From Acidovorax radicis N35 (lineage in GTDB: Bacteria > Pseudomonadota > Gammaproteobacteria > Burkholderiales > Burkholderiaceae_C), in assembly GCF_000204195.1 (NCBI RefSeq), contig NZ_AFBG01000019.1, forward strand, positions 186,001-250,000: a stretch of 64,000 bases of DNA, written 5' to 3'. The translations under genes were made by a program, and so were the position numbers. Position 1 is the first letter of the stretch. Every line of letters begins with the position of its first letter. This document shows positions 1 to 9,196 of this stretch, one piece after another. The notes below the pieces were generated by a model, which was not told the DNA's origin, made no database searches, and saw only the letters and a program-made list of their open reading frames with translations.

Positions 1-15
1 TCACCCACCTCACCC

Positions 16-978
16 ATGGGCCTGTTTTTTCTCAAGCGGTTTATCACCCTCCTGGCCACGCTGATTGGCGCGTCCATCGTCGTGTTCCTGGTGCTCGAGA
101 TCCTGCCGGGCAATGCCGCCCAGATCCTGATGGGCCCCGATGCCTCGCCAGAGGCCGTTGCCGCATTGGCCAGCAAACTGGGGCTGGACCAACCGGCGGG
201 CCTGCGCTACTGGCAATGGGTCAGTGGGCTGGTGGTGGGCAACATGGGCGACAGCTATGCCTACAGCTCACCCGTGCTCGACCTGGTGCTGGAGCGCCTG
301 GCCCTCACGGTGCCACTGGCCCTCATGGCCATGGTCATCACCACCGTGCTGGCGCTGGCGGCAGGCGTGTATGCGGCATCCCGCCACAACAAGCTGGGTG
401 ATGTCGGTGTGATGGGGTTGGCACAGATCGGTATTGCCATTCCCAATTTCTGGTTCGCGATCCTGCTGATCCTGCTGTTTTCGGTGAAGCTGCAGTGGTT
501 CTCGGCCGGTGGTTTTCCGGGCTGGACGGAAGACGCCGGTGGCAGCCCGTTCGAAGCCCTCAAGGCCCTGCTCCTGCCTGCCATCGCACTGGCCGTGGTG
601 CAAGCCGCCATCCTGGCGCGCATCACGCGCTCGGCCGTGCTCGAAGTGCTGCGCGAGGACTTTGTGCGCACCGCACGCGCCAAGGGGCTGACGCAACGCG
701 CCGCGCTCTGGGGCCACGTGCTGCGCAACGCCATGATCCCGGTGATCACCGTGATGGGGCTGCAGTTCGCCAACCTGCTGGCAGGCACCATCGTGGTGGA
801 AAACGTGTTTTACCTGCCGGGCCTCGGCCGCCTGATCTTCCAGTCGATTTCCAATCGCGATCTGATCGTGGTGCGCAACTGTGTGATGCTGCTCGCCGCC
901 ATGGTGGTCATCGTCAACTTCGTCGTGGACATCCTCTACGCCGTGATCGACCCGCGCGTGAAGGCCTCCGATATCTGA
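16..978 (+). CDS. Peptide-type ABC transporter permease (DppB/OppB family)
   Basis: Inner-membrane permease of a dipeptide/oligopeptide/nickel-type ABC importer, 320 aa. The N-terminus (MGLFFLKRF followed by a long hydrophobic stretch) is typical of DppB-like proteins. There are about six membrane segments, and the cytoplasmic loop at about residues 210-235 carries the permease signature (RTARAKGLTQR) that docks to the ATPase. It is first of five same-strand genes (permease, permease, ATPase, ATPase, binding protein) and ends 7 nt before the next start. The substrate cannot be read from sequence; a peptide or small amide is plausible given the amidase downstream. Its promoter would lie outside the window. 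Confidence 0.93.
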   Translation: MGLFFLKRFITLLATLIGASIVVFLVLEILPGNAAQILMGPDASPEAVAALASKLGLDQPAGLRYWQWVSGLVVGNMGDSYAYSSPVLDLVLERLALTVPLALMAMVITTVLALAAGVYAASRHNKLGDVGVMGLAQIGIAIPNFWFAILLILLFSVKLQWFSAGGFPGWTEDAGGSPFEALKALLLPAIALAVVQAAILARITRSAVLEVLREDFVRTARAKGLTQRAALWGHVLRNAMIPVITVMGLQFANLLAGTIVVENVFYLPGLGRLIFQSISNRDLIVVRNCVMLLAAMVVIVNFVVDILYAVIDPRVKASDI

Positions 979-985
979 CCCGACC

Positions 986-1861
986 ATGAGCGCCGCCATC
1001 ACCCCTTCCTCTCCTGCCACCTCGGCACCCGGCTGGCTGCACCGCGCGCTGCGCCACCGCAGCTTTGTCATCGGCGCTGTGCTGTCGCTGCTGCTCATCT
1101 TGGCCGCAGCCTTGTCGCTGGCCTGGACGCCCTGGTCCCCCTACGAGATGGACCTGGCTGCGAAACTGCAGCCACCCAGCGGCAAGCACTGGCTGGGCAC
1201 CGACGCCTTCGGCCGCGATGTGGCCTCGCTGCTGCTGGTGGGCGCGCGCAACTCCATCCTGGTGGGCGTGATCGCGGTCGGTATCGGCCTGTCCATTGGC
1301 ACGGCGCTGGGCCTGCTGGCCGCGGCCAAGCGCGGCTGGGTGGAGGAGCTCATCATGCGGCTGGCGGACTTCACCTTCGCCTTCCCCGCCATCCTCTCGG
1401 CGATCATGATGACGGCGGTGTTCGGCGCAGGCATCGTCAACTCCATCATCGCCATCGGCATTTTCAACATCCCGACCTTTGCCCGCGTCACCCGAGCCTC
1501 GGCCAATGCGGTGTGGTCGCGCGAATACATCCTTGCCTCGCGTGCCTGCGGCAAGGGCAGCTGGCGCATCACCCTCGAGCATGTGCTGCCCAACATCCTG
1601 TCGGTGCTCATCGTGCAGGCCACCATCCAGTTCGCCATCGCAATCCTGGCCGAGGCTGCCCTGTCGTACCTGGGCCTGGGCACCCAGCCGCCCCAGCCCT
1701 CCTGGGGCCGCATGCTCAGCGAGGCCCAGACGCTGATGTTCCAGGCCCCGCTGCTGGCCGTGTGGCCCGGTGTGGCGATTGCACTGGCTGTGCTGGGCCT
1801 GAACCTGCTGGGCGACGGACTGCGTGATTTGCTCGACCCCCGGCTCTCGCGCAAGCGTTGA
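986..1861 (+). CDS. Peptide-type ABC transporter permease (DppC/OppC family)
   Basis: Second permease subunit, 291 aa, pairing with the DppB-like protein. An N-terminal membrane anchor (about residues 30-50) is followed by a periplasmic stretch with the family feature HWLGTDAFGRDV (about residues 68-79), then five further membrane segments. The ATPase-docking loop reads EYILASRACGKGSW (about residues 180-193). Length and domain order are normal for DppC/OppC. It starts 7 nt after the preceding gene and is followed by 30 nt before the ATPase, so one operon is likely. Confidence 0.93.
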   Translation: MSAAITPSSPATSAPGWLHRALRHRSFVIGAVLSLLLILAAALSLAWTPWSPYEMDLAAKLQPPSGKHWLGTDAFGRDVASLLLVGARNSILVGVIAVGIGLSIGTALGLLAAAKRGWVEELIMRLADFTFAFPAILSAIMMTAVFGAGIVNSIIAIGIFNIPTFARVTRASANAVWSREYILASRACGKGSWRITLEHVLPNILSVLIVQATIQFAIAILAEAALSYLGLGTQPPQPSWGRMLSEAQTLMFQAPLLAVWPGVAIALAVLGLNLLGDGLRDLLDPRLSRKR

Positions 1862-1891
1862 TCCCGCCAAGAAGACCACCAGAACCCCACG

Positions 1892-2929
1892 ATGTCTCTG
1901 TTAGAAGTCTCCAACCTCCGCATCCGCCTGCAGACCCACCGGGGCCCGGCCGACGCCGTGCGCGGCGTGAGCTTTTCGCTGGCACGGGGCGAAACCCTGG
2001 GCCTGATCGGTGAATCAGGCTGCGGAAAATCCATCACCGCCATGTCGCTCATGGGCCTGCTGCCCGACAGTGCACAGGTCACCGGCAGTATTCGCTTCGA
2101 CGGCGAAGAGCTCGTGGGCCGCACCGACGCGCAGATGTGCAAGATGCGCGGCAACCGCATCGGCATGGTGTTCCAGGAGCCGATGACGGCCCTGAACCCC
2201 GTGCACACCATCGGCCGCCAAGTGGCCGAGCCGCTGCGCCTGCACCGTGGCATGAATGCCTCCGCCGCACGCACGCACGCCCTGGCGCTGCTGGACCGCG
2301 TGGGCATCCCCAACGCCGCGCAGCGCTTTGATGCCTATCCCCACCAGTTCTCGGGCGGGCAGCGCCAGCGCATCACCATTGCGATGGCCTTGGCCTGCGG
2401 CCCCGATTTGCTGATTGCCGATGAGCCCACCACCGCCCTTGATGTGACCATCCAGCAGCAGATCCTGGACCTCATCAGCGACCTGGTGGCCGAACGCAAC
2501 ATGGCGCTGATCCTGATCTCGCACGACCTCGGGGTGATCTCGCAGAACGTGGACCGCATGATGGTGATGTACGGCGGCAGCGTGGTCGAGAGCGGCTCCA
2601 CGGCCTCCGTCTTCTCGGCCATGGCACACCCCTACACGCGCGGGCTGTTCGCCGCACGCCCCCATCTGGGCGCGGTGCACACACCAGGCCAGCGCCCACG
2701 CCTGTCCACCATCCCCGGCACGGTGCCAGAGCTGGTGGACCTGCCCGCAGGTTGCCCGTTTGCGGGCCGTTGCAGCTACACCGTGGAGGCCTGCCACCAC
2801 GACCAGCCCGAAGCCACGCTGGTGGCCACGGATGCCGACGGCGACCACCATGTGCGCTGCCTGCGCCGCGAGGCCATTGCCGAAGCCCAGAGCGCCCAGG
2901 TGGTGAACATCGTCGAGGTGGCCGCATGA
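1892..2929 (+). CDS. Peptide-type ABC transporter ATP-binding protein (DppD/OppD family)
   Basis: ATPase subunit, 345 aa. Walker A is GESGCGKS (residues 40-47), the ABC signature FSGGQRQR (153-160), and Walker B LLIADEP (173-179) followed by the D-loop TALD. The C-terminal oligopeptide/dipeptide extension (CPFAGRCSYTVEAC, about residues 288-301) supplies the cysteines that carry an Fe-S cluster in some relatives. The stop overlaps the next start by 4 nt (ATGA), which implies translational coupling to the second ATPase. Confidence 0.94.
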   Translation: MSLLEVSNLRIRLQTHRGPADAVRGVSFSLARGETLGLIGESGCGKSITAMSLMGLLPDSAQVTGSIRFDGEELVGRTDAQMCKMRGNRIGMVFQEPMTALNPVHTIGRQVAEPLRLHRGMNASAARTHALALLDRVGIPNAAQRFDAYPHQFSGGQRQRITIAMALACGPDLLIADEPTTALDVTIQQQILDLISDLVAERNMALILISHDLGVISQNVDRMMVMYGGSVVESGSTASVFSAMAHPYTRGLFAARPHLGAVHTPGQRPRLSTIPGTVPELVDLPAGCPFAGRCSYTVEACHHDQPEATLVATDADGDHHVRCLRREAIAEAQSAQVVNIVEVAA

Positions 2930-3807
2930 CCCAGGCACCCCACTTTGCCCTTCAGGCTGGCACCCCACTGCTGCAGGTCAAGGACCTGGTGCGCGAATAC
3001 ACACTGCCGCGCGAACACCTGTTTCAGCCACCTGGCAAGGTGCATGCACTCAACGGCGTGGGCTTTTCCATCGCCTCGGGCCGCAGCCTGGGCATCGTCG
3101 GCGAATCAGGGTCGGGCAAATCCACGCTGGCGCGGCTCGTCATGGCCCTGGACACACCCACCTCCGGCACCGTGCACCTTCTGGGGCGCAACCTGCACCA
3201 GCTGCCCCCCACGGAACTGCGGCACGCGCGCCGCGATTTCCAGATGGTGTTCCAGGACCCCTACGGCTCACTCGATCCCCGCCAGACGGTGGAGCGCATC
3301 GTCACCGAACCGCTGCAGGCCCAGGGCGAAACCAGCCGCGCCGCCCAGCGCGAGCAGGCTGGCCAGGTGCTGTCGCAGGTGGGCCTGCGCACCAACGACC
3401 TGTCCAAGTACCCGCACGAGTTTTCGGGCGGCCAGCGCCAGCGCATCGCCATTGCCCGCGCCCTCATCACCCGCCCCCGCCTCATCGTGGCCGACGAGCC
3501 CGTGAGCGCGCTGGATGTGTCCGTGCAGGCCCAGGTGCTCAACCTGATGCAGGACCTGCAGCAGGAGTTCGGCATCACCTACATGCTGATCAGCCACGAC
3601 CTGGCCGTGGTGAACCACCTGTGCGACGAAGTGGTGGTGCTGTACCAGGGCCGCATCGTGGAGCGTGGCTCGCCCGCCGAGCTGTTTCGCAACGCACAGC
3701 ACCCCTACACCCAGTCGCTGGTGGGTGCCGTGCCGCAGGTGCTGCCAGGCCGCGCACGGGCGCGCCGTGCAGCAGCCGCCGCTGCAGCAGCGGCAAAAAT
3801 CGCATAA
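2926..3807 (+). CDS. Peptide-type ABC transporter ATP-binding protein (DppF/OppF family)
   Basis: Second ATPase subunit, 293 aa from the ATG that overlaps the previous stop (ATGA). An open frame extends further upstream, but homologous sequence begins only here. Walker A is GESGSGKS (residues 59-66); the signature FSGGQRQR and Walker B LIVADEPVSALD follow in order. The last ~20 residues are an Ala/Arg-rich tail (positions about 3750-3800) that looks like low-complexity drift. It forms a heterodimer with the DppD-like subunit. Confidence 0.93.
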   Translation: MTQAPHFALQAGTPLLQVKDLVREYTLPREHLFQPPGKVHALNGVGFSIASGRSLGIVGESGSGKSTLARLVMALDTPTSGTVHLLGRNLHQLPPTELRHARRDFQMVFQDPYGSLDPRQTVERIVTEPLQAQGETSRAAQREQAGQVLSQVGLRTNDLSKYPHEFSGGQRQRIAIARALITRPRLIVADEPVSALDVSVQAQVLNLMQDLQQEFGITYMLISHDLAVVNHLCDEVVVLYQGRIVERGSPAELFRNAQHPYTQSLVGAVPQVLPGRARARRAAAAAAAAAKIA

Positions 3808-3876
3808 CCAAATGCACACGTGATGGTGTACAAAGCTTTCGTGCGCCCTCGGTAACAAATTGCACCGGGGCCTTCC

Positions 3877-3904
3877 TCTGGTTTTTGTCTGGTTTTTTGT
3901 CTGG
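3877..3904 (+). repeat. Short tandem repeat in the leader of the peptide-binding protein gene
   Basis: TCTGG followed by a T-run and G is repeated just before the ribosome-binding site: TCTGGTTTTTG, then TCTGGTTTTTTG, then TCTGGAG. The GGAGAG that ends the array is the likely Shine-Dalgarno for the start at 3916. T-runs beside an SD could be slippage-prone, but no function is shown. Confidence 0.5.
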
Positions 3905-3915
3905 AGAGTCCGAAC

Positions 3916-5406
3916 ATGCTGAACCGCCGTACCGTCCTTGCCACAGGCGCCATTGCCGCCGTGCCCCTGTCCACCCCGCTTGGCGCCCTGGCGCAAGGCC
4001 GCAAAGATGCGGTGACGCTGGCGATGACGCTGGAGCCACCAGGCCTGGACCCCACGGCCGGTGCTGCATCGGCCATTGCCGAGATCGTGCAGTACAACAT
4101 CTTCGAGACGCTCACCAAGATCAACGCCGACGGCAGTGTGTCGCCCCTGTTGGCCGAGAGCTGGGAGGTCTCGCCCGACCTCAAGACCTACACCTTCAAG
4201 CTGCGCCGGGGCGTGAAGTTCCAGAACGGCGAGCCCTTCAATGCCGCCGCCGTGAAGTTCTCCTACGACCGCGCTGGCGGCGAAAAGAGCACCAACAAAG
4301 ACAAGCGCACCTTTGCGGGCCTGACCACCCAGGTGGTGGACGACTACACCGTCGTGCTGCTCAACAAGGACATCGACCCCGACCTGCTGTTCATCCTGGG
4401 CCAGGCCACGTCGATCATTGTCGAGCCCAAGAGCGCCGACACCAACGCCAACAAGCCCGTGGGCACCGGCCCCTACCAACTCCAGGCCTGGAACAAGGGC
4501 TCCTCGGTGGTGCTGACGGCGTGGGACGGTTTCCGCGATGCCAAGGCGCTCAAGATCAAGCGCGCCACGTTCCGCTTCATCTCCGACCCCGCCGCCCAGG
4601 TGGCCGCCCTGCTGGCTGGCGACGTGGATGCGTTCCCCCGCGTCACGCCCCGCAGCGTGCCGCAGTTCAAGGGCAACCCCAAGTTCCAGGTGGTGGTCAG
4701 CGGCTCGCGCGCCAAGACCATCCTGGCGATCAACAACGGCAAGAAGCCGCTGGACGACGTGCGCGTGCGCCGCGCCATCGCCGCCGCCGTGGACCGCAAG
4801 GCCGTGATCGAAGGCGCGGGCGATGGCTACGGCGCGCCCATCGGCAGCCACTACGTGCCCGGCGCATTCGGCTATGTGGACACCACGGGCGTGAACCCCT
4901 ACGACCCCGAGAAAGCCAAGAAGCTGCTGGCCGAGGCTGGTGTCAAGACACCGCTGGAACTGACCCTGACGTTGCCGCCCACTCCCTACGCCCGCCAGGG
5001 TGGCGAGGTGGTCGCAGCGCAACTGGCCAAGGTCGGCATCATCGCCAAGATCCAGAACGTGGAATGGGCGCAGTGGCTCAGCGGCACCTATGGCAGCAAG
5101 AACTACGACCTGACCATCATCAGCCACGTGGAGCCGTTCGATCTGGGCAACTTCGCAAAGCCCGACTACTACTGGGCCTACAACTCGCCCAAGTTCAACG
5201 AGCTGTTCAACCAGATCAAGAACGCTGCCCGCCCCGCCGACCGTGCCCGCCTGCTGGGTGACGCACAACGCCTGCTGGCCAACGATGCAGTGCACGCGTT
5301 CCTGTACTCCAACCAGTGGATCACGGTGGCCAACAAAAACCTCAAGGGCCTGTGGAAAGACATGCCCGTGTTCGTGAACGACATCTCATCGCTGTCCTGG
5401 TCCTGA
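3916..5406 (+). CDS. Peptide-type ABC transporter substrate-binding protein (SBP family 5)
   Basis: Periplasmic solute-binding protein, 496 aa. The signal region (MLNRRTVLATGAIAAVP) has paired arginines and a short hydrophobic stretch, so Tat export is possible, with cleavage near ALA-QG (about residue 27). The body shows family-5 features: LEPPGLDPT, the FETLTKI region, and a C-terminal WKDMPVFVNDIS. It follows the ATPase genes after 108 nt with GGAGAG ahead of the ATG, and probably belongs to the same operon. Ligand unknown; the downstream amidase suggests an amide or peptide. Confidence 0.92.
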   Translation: MLNRRTVLATGAIAAVPLSTPLGALAQGRKDAVTLAMTLEPPGLDPTAGAASAIAEIVQYNIFETLTKINADGSVSPLLAESWEVSPDLKTYTFKLRRGVKFQNGEPFNAAAVKFSYDRAGGEKSTNKDKRTFAGLTTQVVDDYTVVLLNKDIDPDLLFILGQATSIIVEPKSADTNANKPVGTGPYQLQAWNKGSSVVLTAWDGFRDAKALKIKRATFRFISDPAAQVAALLAGDVDAFPRVTPRSVPQFKGNPKFQVVVSGSRAKTILAINNGKKPLDDVRVRRAIAAAVDRKAVIEGAGDGYGAPIGSHYVPGAFGYVDTTGVNPYDPEKAKKLLAEAGVKTPLELTLTLPPTPYARQGGEVVAAQLAKVGIIAKIQNVEWAQWLSGTYGSKNYDLTIISHVEPFDLGNFAKPDYYWAYNSPKFNELFNQIKNAARPADRARLLGDAQRLLANDAVHAFLYSNQWITVANKNLKGLWKDMPVFVNDISSLSWS

Positions 5407-5411
5407 GATGG

Positions 5412-5566
5412 GACACCCCCCTGAGGCCCTGCGGGCCTTCCCCCCGCTCTCACATCGCTGCGCGATGTGGGCAGGGGGACGCAGCCCTCGCTGCGGGGCG
5501 GCCCTTGCTAGGCTGCCCGCGCTTGGGCCGCGCCAGTTTCAGGGGCTGCGGGTAGCGCGCGGCGCC
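5412..5566 (-). repeat. Repeat family B, copy 1 (3' end of the binding-protein gene)
   Basis: Begins about 8 nt after the stop at 5406. It contains CCCCCCTGAGG, a GC hairpin CACATCGC/GCGATGTG (about 5448-5471), and CAGGGGGACGC. Its reverse complement matches the copy at about 17481-17633 over most of its length, including the outer part with AACTGGCGCGGCCC. It may act as a terminator or transcript-end structure. Confidence 0.75.
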
Positions 5567-5594
5567 ATGGATCACTAAAACCTGCGGGAGCAGA

Positions 5595-5657
5595 TTGCTC
5601 CTAAAACAATAGCTGTTAGCGCTTTACCAATAGGCGGTAGCAGCCTTTTTTACTTGT
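5595..5657 (-). repeat. Repeat family A, copy 1
   Basis: A degenerate copy in reverse orientation: AAAACAATAGCTGTTAGCGC followed by an imperfect second arm and GTAGCAGCC. It ends about 13 nt before the amidase start, leaving no clear Shine-Dalgarno there. It is the only one of nine copies in this orientation. Confidence 0.65.
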
Positions 5658-5669
5658 AAAACTCCCGAC

Positions 5670-7073
5670 ATGACTGCCTTGCACGACCTGCCCGCCCACG
5701 ACCTGATTGCCGCCTACCGCCAGCGCACGCTGTCACCCGTCGAGGTCACGCAGGCCGTGCTGGCCCACATCGAGCGCTGGGAACCACACATCCGCGCCAC
5801 CTACCTGCTGCGTCCCGAAGCAGCCCTGGCGCAAGCCCGCGCGTCCGAAGCGCGCTGGCTGCGGGGCGAGCCCATGGGCGCGCTGGACGGCGTGCCCAGC
5901 ACCATCAAGGAAAACATCGCCACGCAAGGCGACCCGACACCTCTGGGCACTGCAGCCGTGGAGCTGGTGCCTGCCGCTGCCGATGCGCCGCCCGCCGCCC
6001 GCATGCGCGAGGCCGGTGCCGTCATCGTGGCCAAGACCACCATGCCCGACTACGGCATGTTGTCCTCAGGCCTGTCCACCTTCCACCCGCTCTCGCGCAA
6101 CCCGTGGGACACCCGCAAAGGGCCCGGCGGCTCCAGCGCCGGCGGTGGTGCGGCAGCAGCCGCAGGCTACGGCCCGCTGCACATCGGCACGGACATCGGC
6201 GGCTCGCTGCGCCTGCCCGCCAGCTGGTGCGGCATCTTCAGCCTGAAACCCAGCCTGGGGCGCATCCCCATCGACCCGCCCTACACCGGCCGTGCCGCAG
6301 GCCCCATGACGCGCACCGTGGCAGACGCCGCGCTGATGATGCAGGTGCTGAGTCAGCCCGACGCGCGCGACAGCATGAGCCTGCCCGCGCAGGACATCGC
6401 CTGGAGCCAGTTCAACAAGGGTGCCGAGCGCCTGCGCGGCCTGCGCATCGGCTTGCTGCTGGACGCCGGCTGTGGACTGCCGGTGGAGCCCGAGGTGAAG
6501 GCCGCCGTGGAACGTGCAGCCAAACTCATGGAGGCAGCGGGCGCCACCATCGTGCCCATGGTGCCCTTCATGACCCAGGCCATGCTCGACGGCATGGACC
6601 ATTTCTGGCGCATGCGTTCGCACACCGACCTGAAGGCCCTTCCAGCGCAGCAGCGCGACAAGGTGCTGCCCTACATCCGCACCTGGGCCGACAGCGCCGC
6701 AGGCATGAGCGGCACCGAAGTCTTCAACGCCAGCCACCAGTTCCACCTGACCCGGGTGAACACCGTCAAAGCCTGCAGCGCCTTTGACTACGTGATCTCG
6801 CCCGTGGCACCCATGCCCGCCTTCCAGGCCGAGCTGCCCTCGCCCACCAACGACCCGCTGCGCCCGCTGGAGCACATCGGGTTTACCGTGCCCTTCAACA
6901 TGTCTGAGCAGCCTGCGGCTTCGGTCAACTGCGGCTACACCCGCAGTGGTCTGCCCATCGGCCTGCAGATTGCAGGCGCCCGTTTTGACGACCTTGGGGT
7001 GCTGCAGGTGGCGCACGCATTTGAGCTGATCCGCGAGCCACAGCGGGCCTGGCCCCAGCCGCCTGCGGCTTAA
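5670..7073 (+). CDS. Amidase (amidase signature family)
   Basis: Cytoplasmic amide hydrolase of the Ser-cisSer-Lys family, 467 aa. The triad is visible: Lys80 in STIKEN, cis-Ser155 in GPGGSSAGG, and nucleophile Ser179 in GTDIGGSLR, with the usual 24-residue Ser-Ser spacing. No signal peptide. It is not GatA: gatB and gatC are absent nearby and the C-terminal part is generic. It lies 263 nt after the peptide-type ABC operon and may hydrolyse an imported amide; substrate unknown. The space before the start is filled by repeats of families B and A. Confidence 0.9.
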   Translation: MTALHDLPAHDLIAAYRQRTLSPVEVTQAVLAHIERWEPHIRATYLLRPEAALAQARASEARWLRGEPMGALDGVPSTIKENIATQGDPTPLGTAAVELVPAAADAPPAARMREAGAVIVAKTTMPDYGMLSSGLSTFHPLSRNPWDTRKGPGGSSAGGGAAAAAGYGPLHIGTDIGGSLRLPASWCGIFSLKPSLGRIPIDPPYTGRAAGPMTRTVADAALMMQVLSQPDARDSMSLPAQDIAWSQFNKGAERLRGLRIGLLLDAGCGLPVEPEVKAAVERAAKLMEAAGATIVPMVPFMTQAMLDGMDHFWRMRSHTDLKALPAQQRDKVLPYIRTWADSAAGMSGTEVFNASHQFHLTRVNTVKACSAFDYVISPVAPMPAFQAELPSPTNDPLRPLEHIGFTVPFNMSEQPAASVNCGYTRSGLPIGLQIAGARFDDLGVLQVAHAFELIREPQRAWPQPPAA

Positions 7074-7198
7074 CCCTTGGCAAGCCGATGCGCTGTTGTT
7101 GGTAACCTTGAGGACATGCTCTGGGTGTGCTGCCCCGCCATTCGATAGCGGGCAAATGCCCTGGACCCCACCCCTACAACACCTTACGCAACCACCGC

Positions 7199-7807
7199 AT
7201 GGACATCCTTATCCTGGCGATTCTCATCGCCACCGGTACCTACATGCTCAACGCCAAGGAGCAGCGCAAGCGCATCGCGCTCCTGGGCAGCCACCTGGCC
7301 AACTACCAGATCGAGAAGCTCATGGAGGCACTCACCGACGGCTACCTGCGTGCCCTGGGCGAGAGCACGGACGAGCGCCGCAACCAGATCTGGAGCCTGC
7401 TGAGCACCACCGAATCACAGCTGACCGAGCAGTTCAACCGCTTTGCCGCCGACTTCGCCAAGGTGAACGAGGCGGACGCGCGGGTCAGCCGCCTTTCCAT
7501 GGCCATCCCGTTTGCTGAAAAGCTGCTGCCCGCCATGACCTTCGACATGCGCAAGGCGTTGGCGATCCACGCGCGGGGCATTGCCCATGTGGTGCAAAAC
7601 ACCAGCCACCTCTCACCCAAGGACCGGGCCTTCATGATGACTGCCGAACTGTTCCTCATGCAGCACACCTGCCATTGGTTCTGCAAGTCCAAGACCATTG
7701 CCACGGCCCGCATGCTGGCGCGCCACCAGACGCCGCACGAACAGCTCGTGGCTTCGGTGTCCGCCGAGACTCGCAACGCGTATCTGACCCTTATCAAAGG
7801 CGGTTGA
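7199..7807 (+). CDS. Hypothetical protein with an N-terminal membrane anchor
   Basis: 202 aa from ATG 7199, chosen because it opens directly into a hydrophobic segment (MDILILAILIATGTYML), a likely single membrane anchor. The frame is open 72 nt further upstream without recognisable coding character. The rest is a charged, helix-rich cytoplasmic domain with a His/Cys-containing stretch (QHTCHWFCKS, about residues 159-168). I do not recognise a family. It is followed after 23 nt by the TPR gene. Confidence 0.7.
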   Translation: MDILILAILIATGTYMLNAKEQRKRIALLGSHLANYQIEKLMEALTDGYLRALGESTDERRNQIWSLLSTTESQLTEQFNRFAADFAKVNEADARVSRLSMAIPFAEKLLPAMTFDMRKALAIHARGIAHVVQNTSHLSPKDRAFMMTAELFLMQHTCHWFCKSKTIATARMLARHQTPHEQLVASVSAETRNAYLTLIKGG

Positions 7808-7830
7808 CCCACCGCCTCCAACAATGCCCC

Positions 7831-9192
7831 ATGCCATCCTCCACGCACACCCGCATGACCGATAGCCTGGGTAACTCCGTCACGTTGCACGACCCGGCCA
7901 GCGCGGCTGCCCTGAACGACTTTGTGGAAGGCTTCATTGCGTGCGAAGCCCGCGCGGTGAATGTGCTGAACGCGGGAGCAGACACCAGCCCCATCGTGCA
8001 AGCCAGCTGCGCGGCGCTGCACATGTTTGCCGAATCGGCCGACGCCCCCCGCAACGCCCGCCCCTTCATCGACCAGGCGCTGGCCCACGCCCACCAGGCC
8101 AGCGAGCGCGAACAGCGTTTTGTGGCCGCCGTGGCCGCCTGGGTGGATGGCGACCTGCCCGGCGCCATCGCCCTGCACGAAGAACAGGCCCGCCTGCACC
8201 CCCGCGACCTGGCATCACTCAAGCTCGGCCAGTACCACCTGTTCAACCGGGGTGACTCACCCGGCATGCTGCGGCTGGCCCTGCAGGCCGTGCCCGCCGC
8301 TGCTGACGTGCCCTACCTGCACGGCATGCTCGCCTTTGGCTGGGAACAATGCCACCTGCTGGACCACGCCGAGGCGTCCGCCCGGCACGCCATCGCGCTG
8401 TGCCACAAGGAACCCTGGGCCCACCACGCGCTCGCGCATGTGATGCTGACCCAGGGCCGCATCCGCGAAGGCACAGACTTCATGGCCAGCGTGAGCGACA
8501 CCTGGACGGGGCTCAACTCCTTCATGGTCACGCACAACTGGTGGCACCAGGCGCTCTTCCTGCTGGAGCAAGACCGGCACGCCGAGGTACTGGCGCTCTA
8601 CGACGCGCAGGTGTGGGGCGTGGTCAAGGAGTACACGCAGGACCAGATCAACGCCGTGTCGCTGCTGGCGCGGCTGGAACTGGCAGGCGTCGGTGTCGGC
8701 CCCCGCTGGAGCGACGTGGCCGACCACCTCGCCCTGCGCCTGTCCGACCACGTGCTGCCCTTCCTCGACCTGCAATACCTCTACGGCCTGGCCCGCGCAG
8801 GCCGCACGGAGGCCGCGCGGACCCTGCTGCACAACATCGAAGCCCACGCCGCCACCCGCACCGAAGCGCACGAGCGCGCCGTGTGGCAGCAGGTGTGCGT
8901 GCCGGCCGCGCATGGCCTGCTCGCGCACGCGCAGGGCGACTGGGCCACGGCAGTACAGCAGTTGGGCATTGCATTGCCAAGGCTCATCGAGATCGGCGGC
9001 AGCCATGCGCAGCGCGACCTGTTCCACCAGATCTGGATGGATGCTCTGCAGCGCAACGGGCAGTGGGTGGCGGTGCAGAATGTGCTGCAGCCGATGGCGA
9101 ATGCGCAGCTGGAGTCGATGCGGTTGGCGAGGCAGGTGGGAGTGGTTAATGGGGTGTTGGGGTTGCCGGTGGAACAGCGCAGCCCACTTTAA
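7831..9192 (+). CDS. TPR-repeat protein, TTC38-like
   Basis: 453 aa from ATG 7831; ATG 7855 is an equally possible start and neither has a strong SD. No signal peptide. The protein is helical, with repeated TPR-like pairs (e.g. HEEQARLHPRDLASLKLGQY and the block LAFGWEQCHLLDHAEASARH). It resembles the bacterial relatives of tetratricopeptide repeat protein 38, whose biochemical role is unknown. Its last bases (9120-9192) have poorer codon bias and abut the lower-GC patch after only 4 nt. Confidence 0.8.
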   Translation: MPSSTHTRMTDSLGNSVTLHDPASAAALNDFVEGFIACEARAVNVLNAGADTSPIVQASCAALHMFAESADAPRNARPFIDQALAHAHQASEREQRFVAAVAAWVDGDLPGAIALHEEQARLHPRDLASLKLGQYHLFNRGDSPGMLRLALQAVPAAADVPYLHGMLAFGWEQCHLLDHAEASARHAIALCHKEPWAHHALAHVMLTQGRIREGTDFMASVSDTWTGLNSFMVTHNWWHQALFLLEQDRHAEVLALYDAQVWGVVKEYTQDQINAVSLLARLELAGVGVGPRWSDVADHLALRLSDHVLPFLDLQYLYGLARAGRTEAARTLLHNIEAHAATRTEAHERAVWQQVCVPAAHGLLAHAQGDWATAVQQLGIALPRLIEIGGSHAQRDLFHQIWMDALQRNGQWVAVQNVLQPMANAQLESMRLARQVGVVNGVLGLPVEQRSPL

Positions 9193-9196
9193 AACG

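Noticed and set aside
3268-5295. Long minus-strand open frame opposite the peptide-binding protein and second ATPase
   Set aside because: A high-GC shadow: no family resemblance, repetitive His/Gly/Arg composition, and the plus-strand genes have clear motifs.
5412-5566. Family-B copy 1 as the end of an inserted mobile element
   Set aside because: No transposase or target-site duplication is visible; all copies sit at gene 3' ends, which fits a transcript-end element better.
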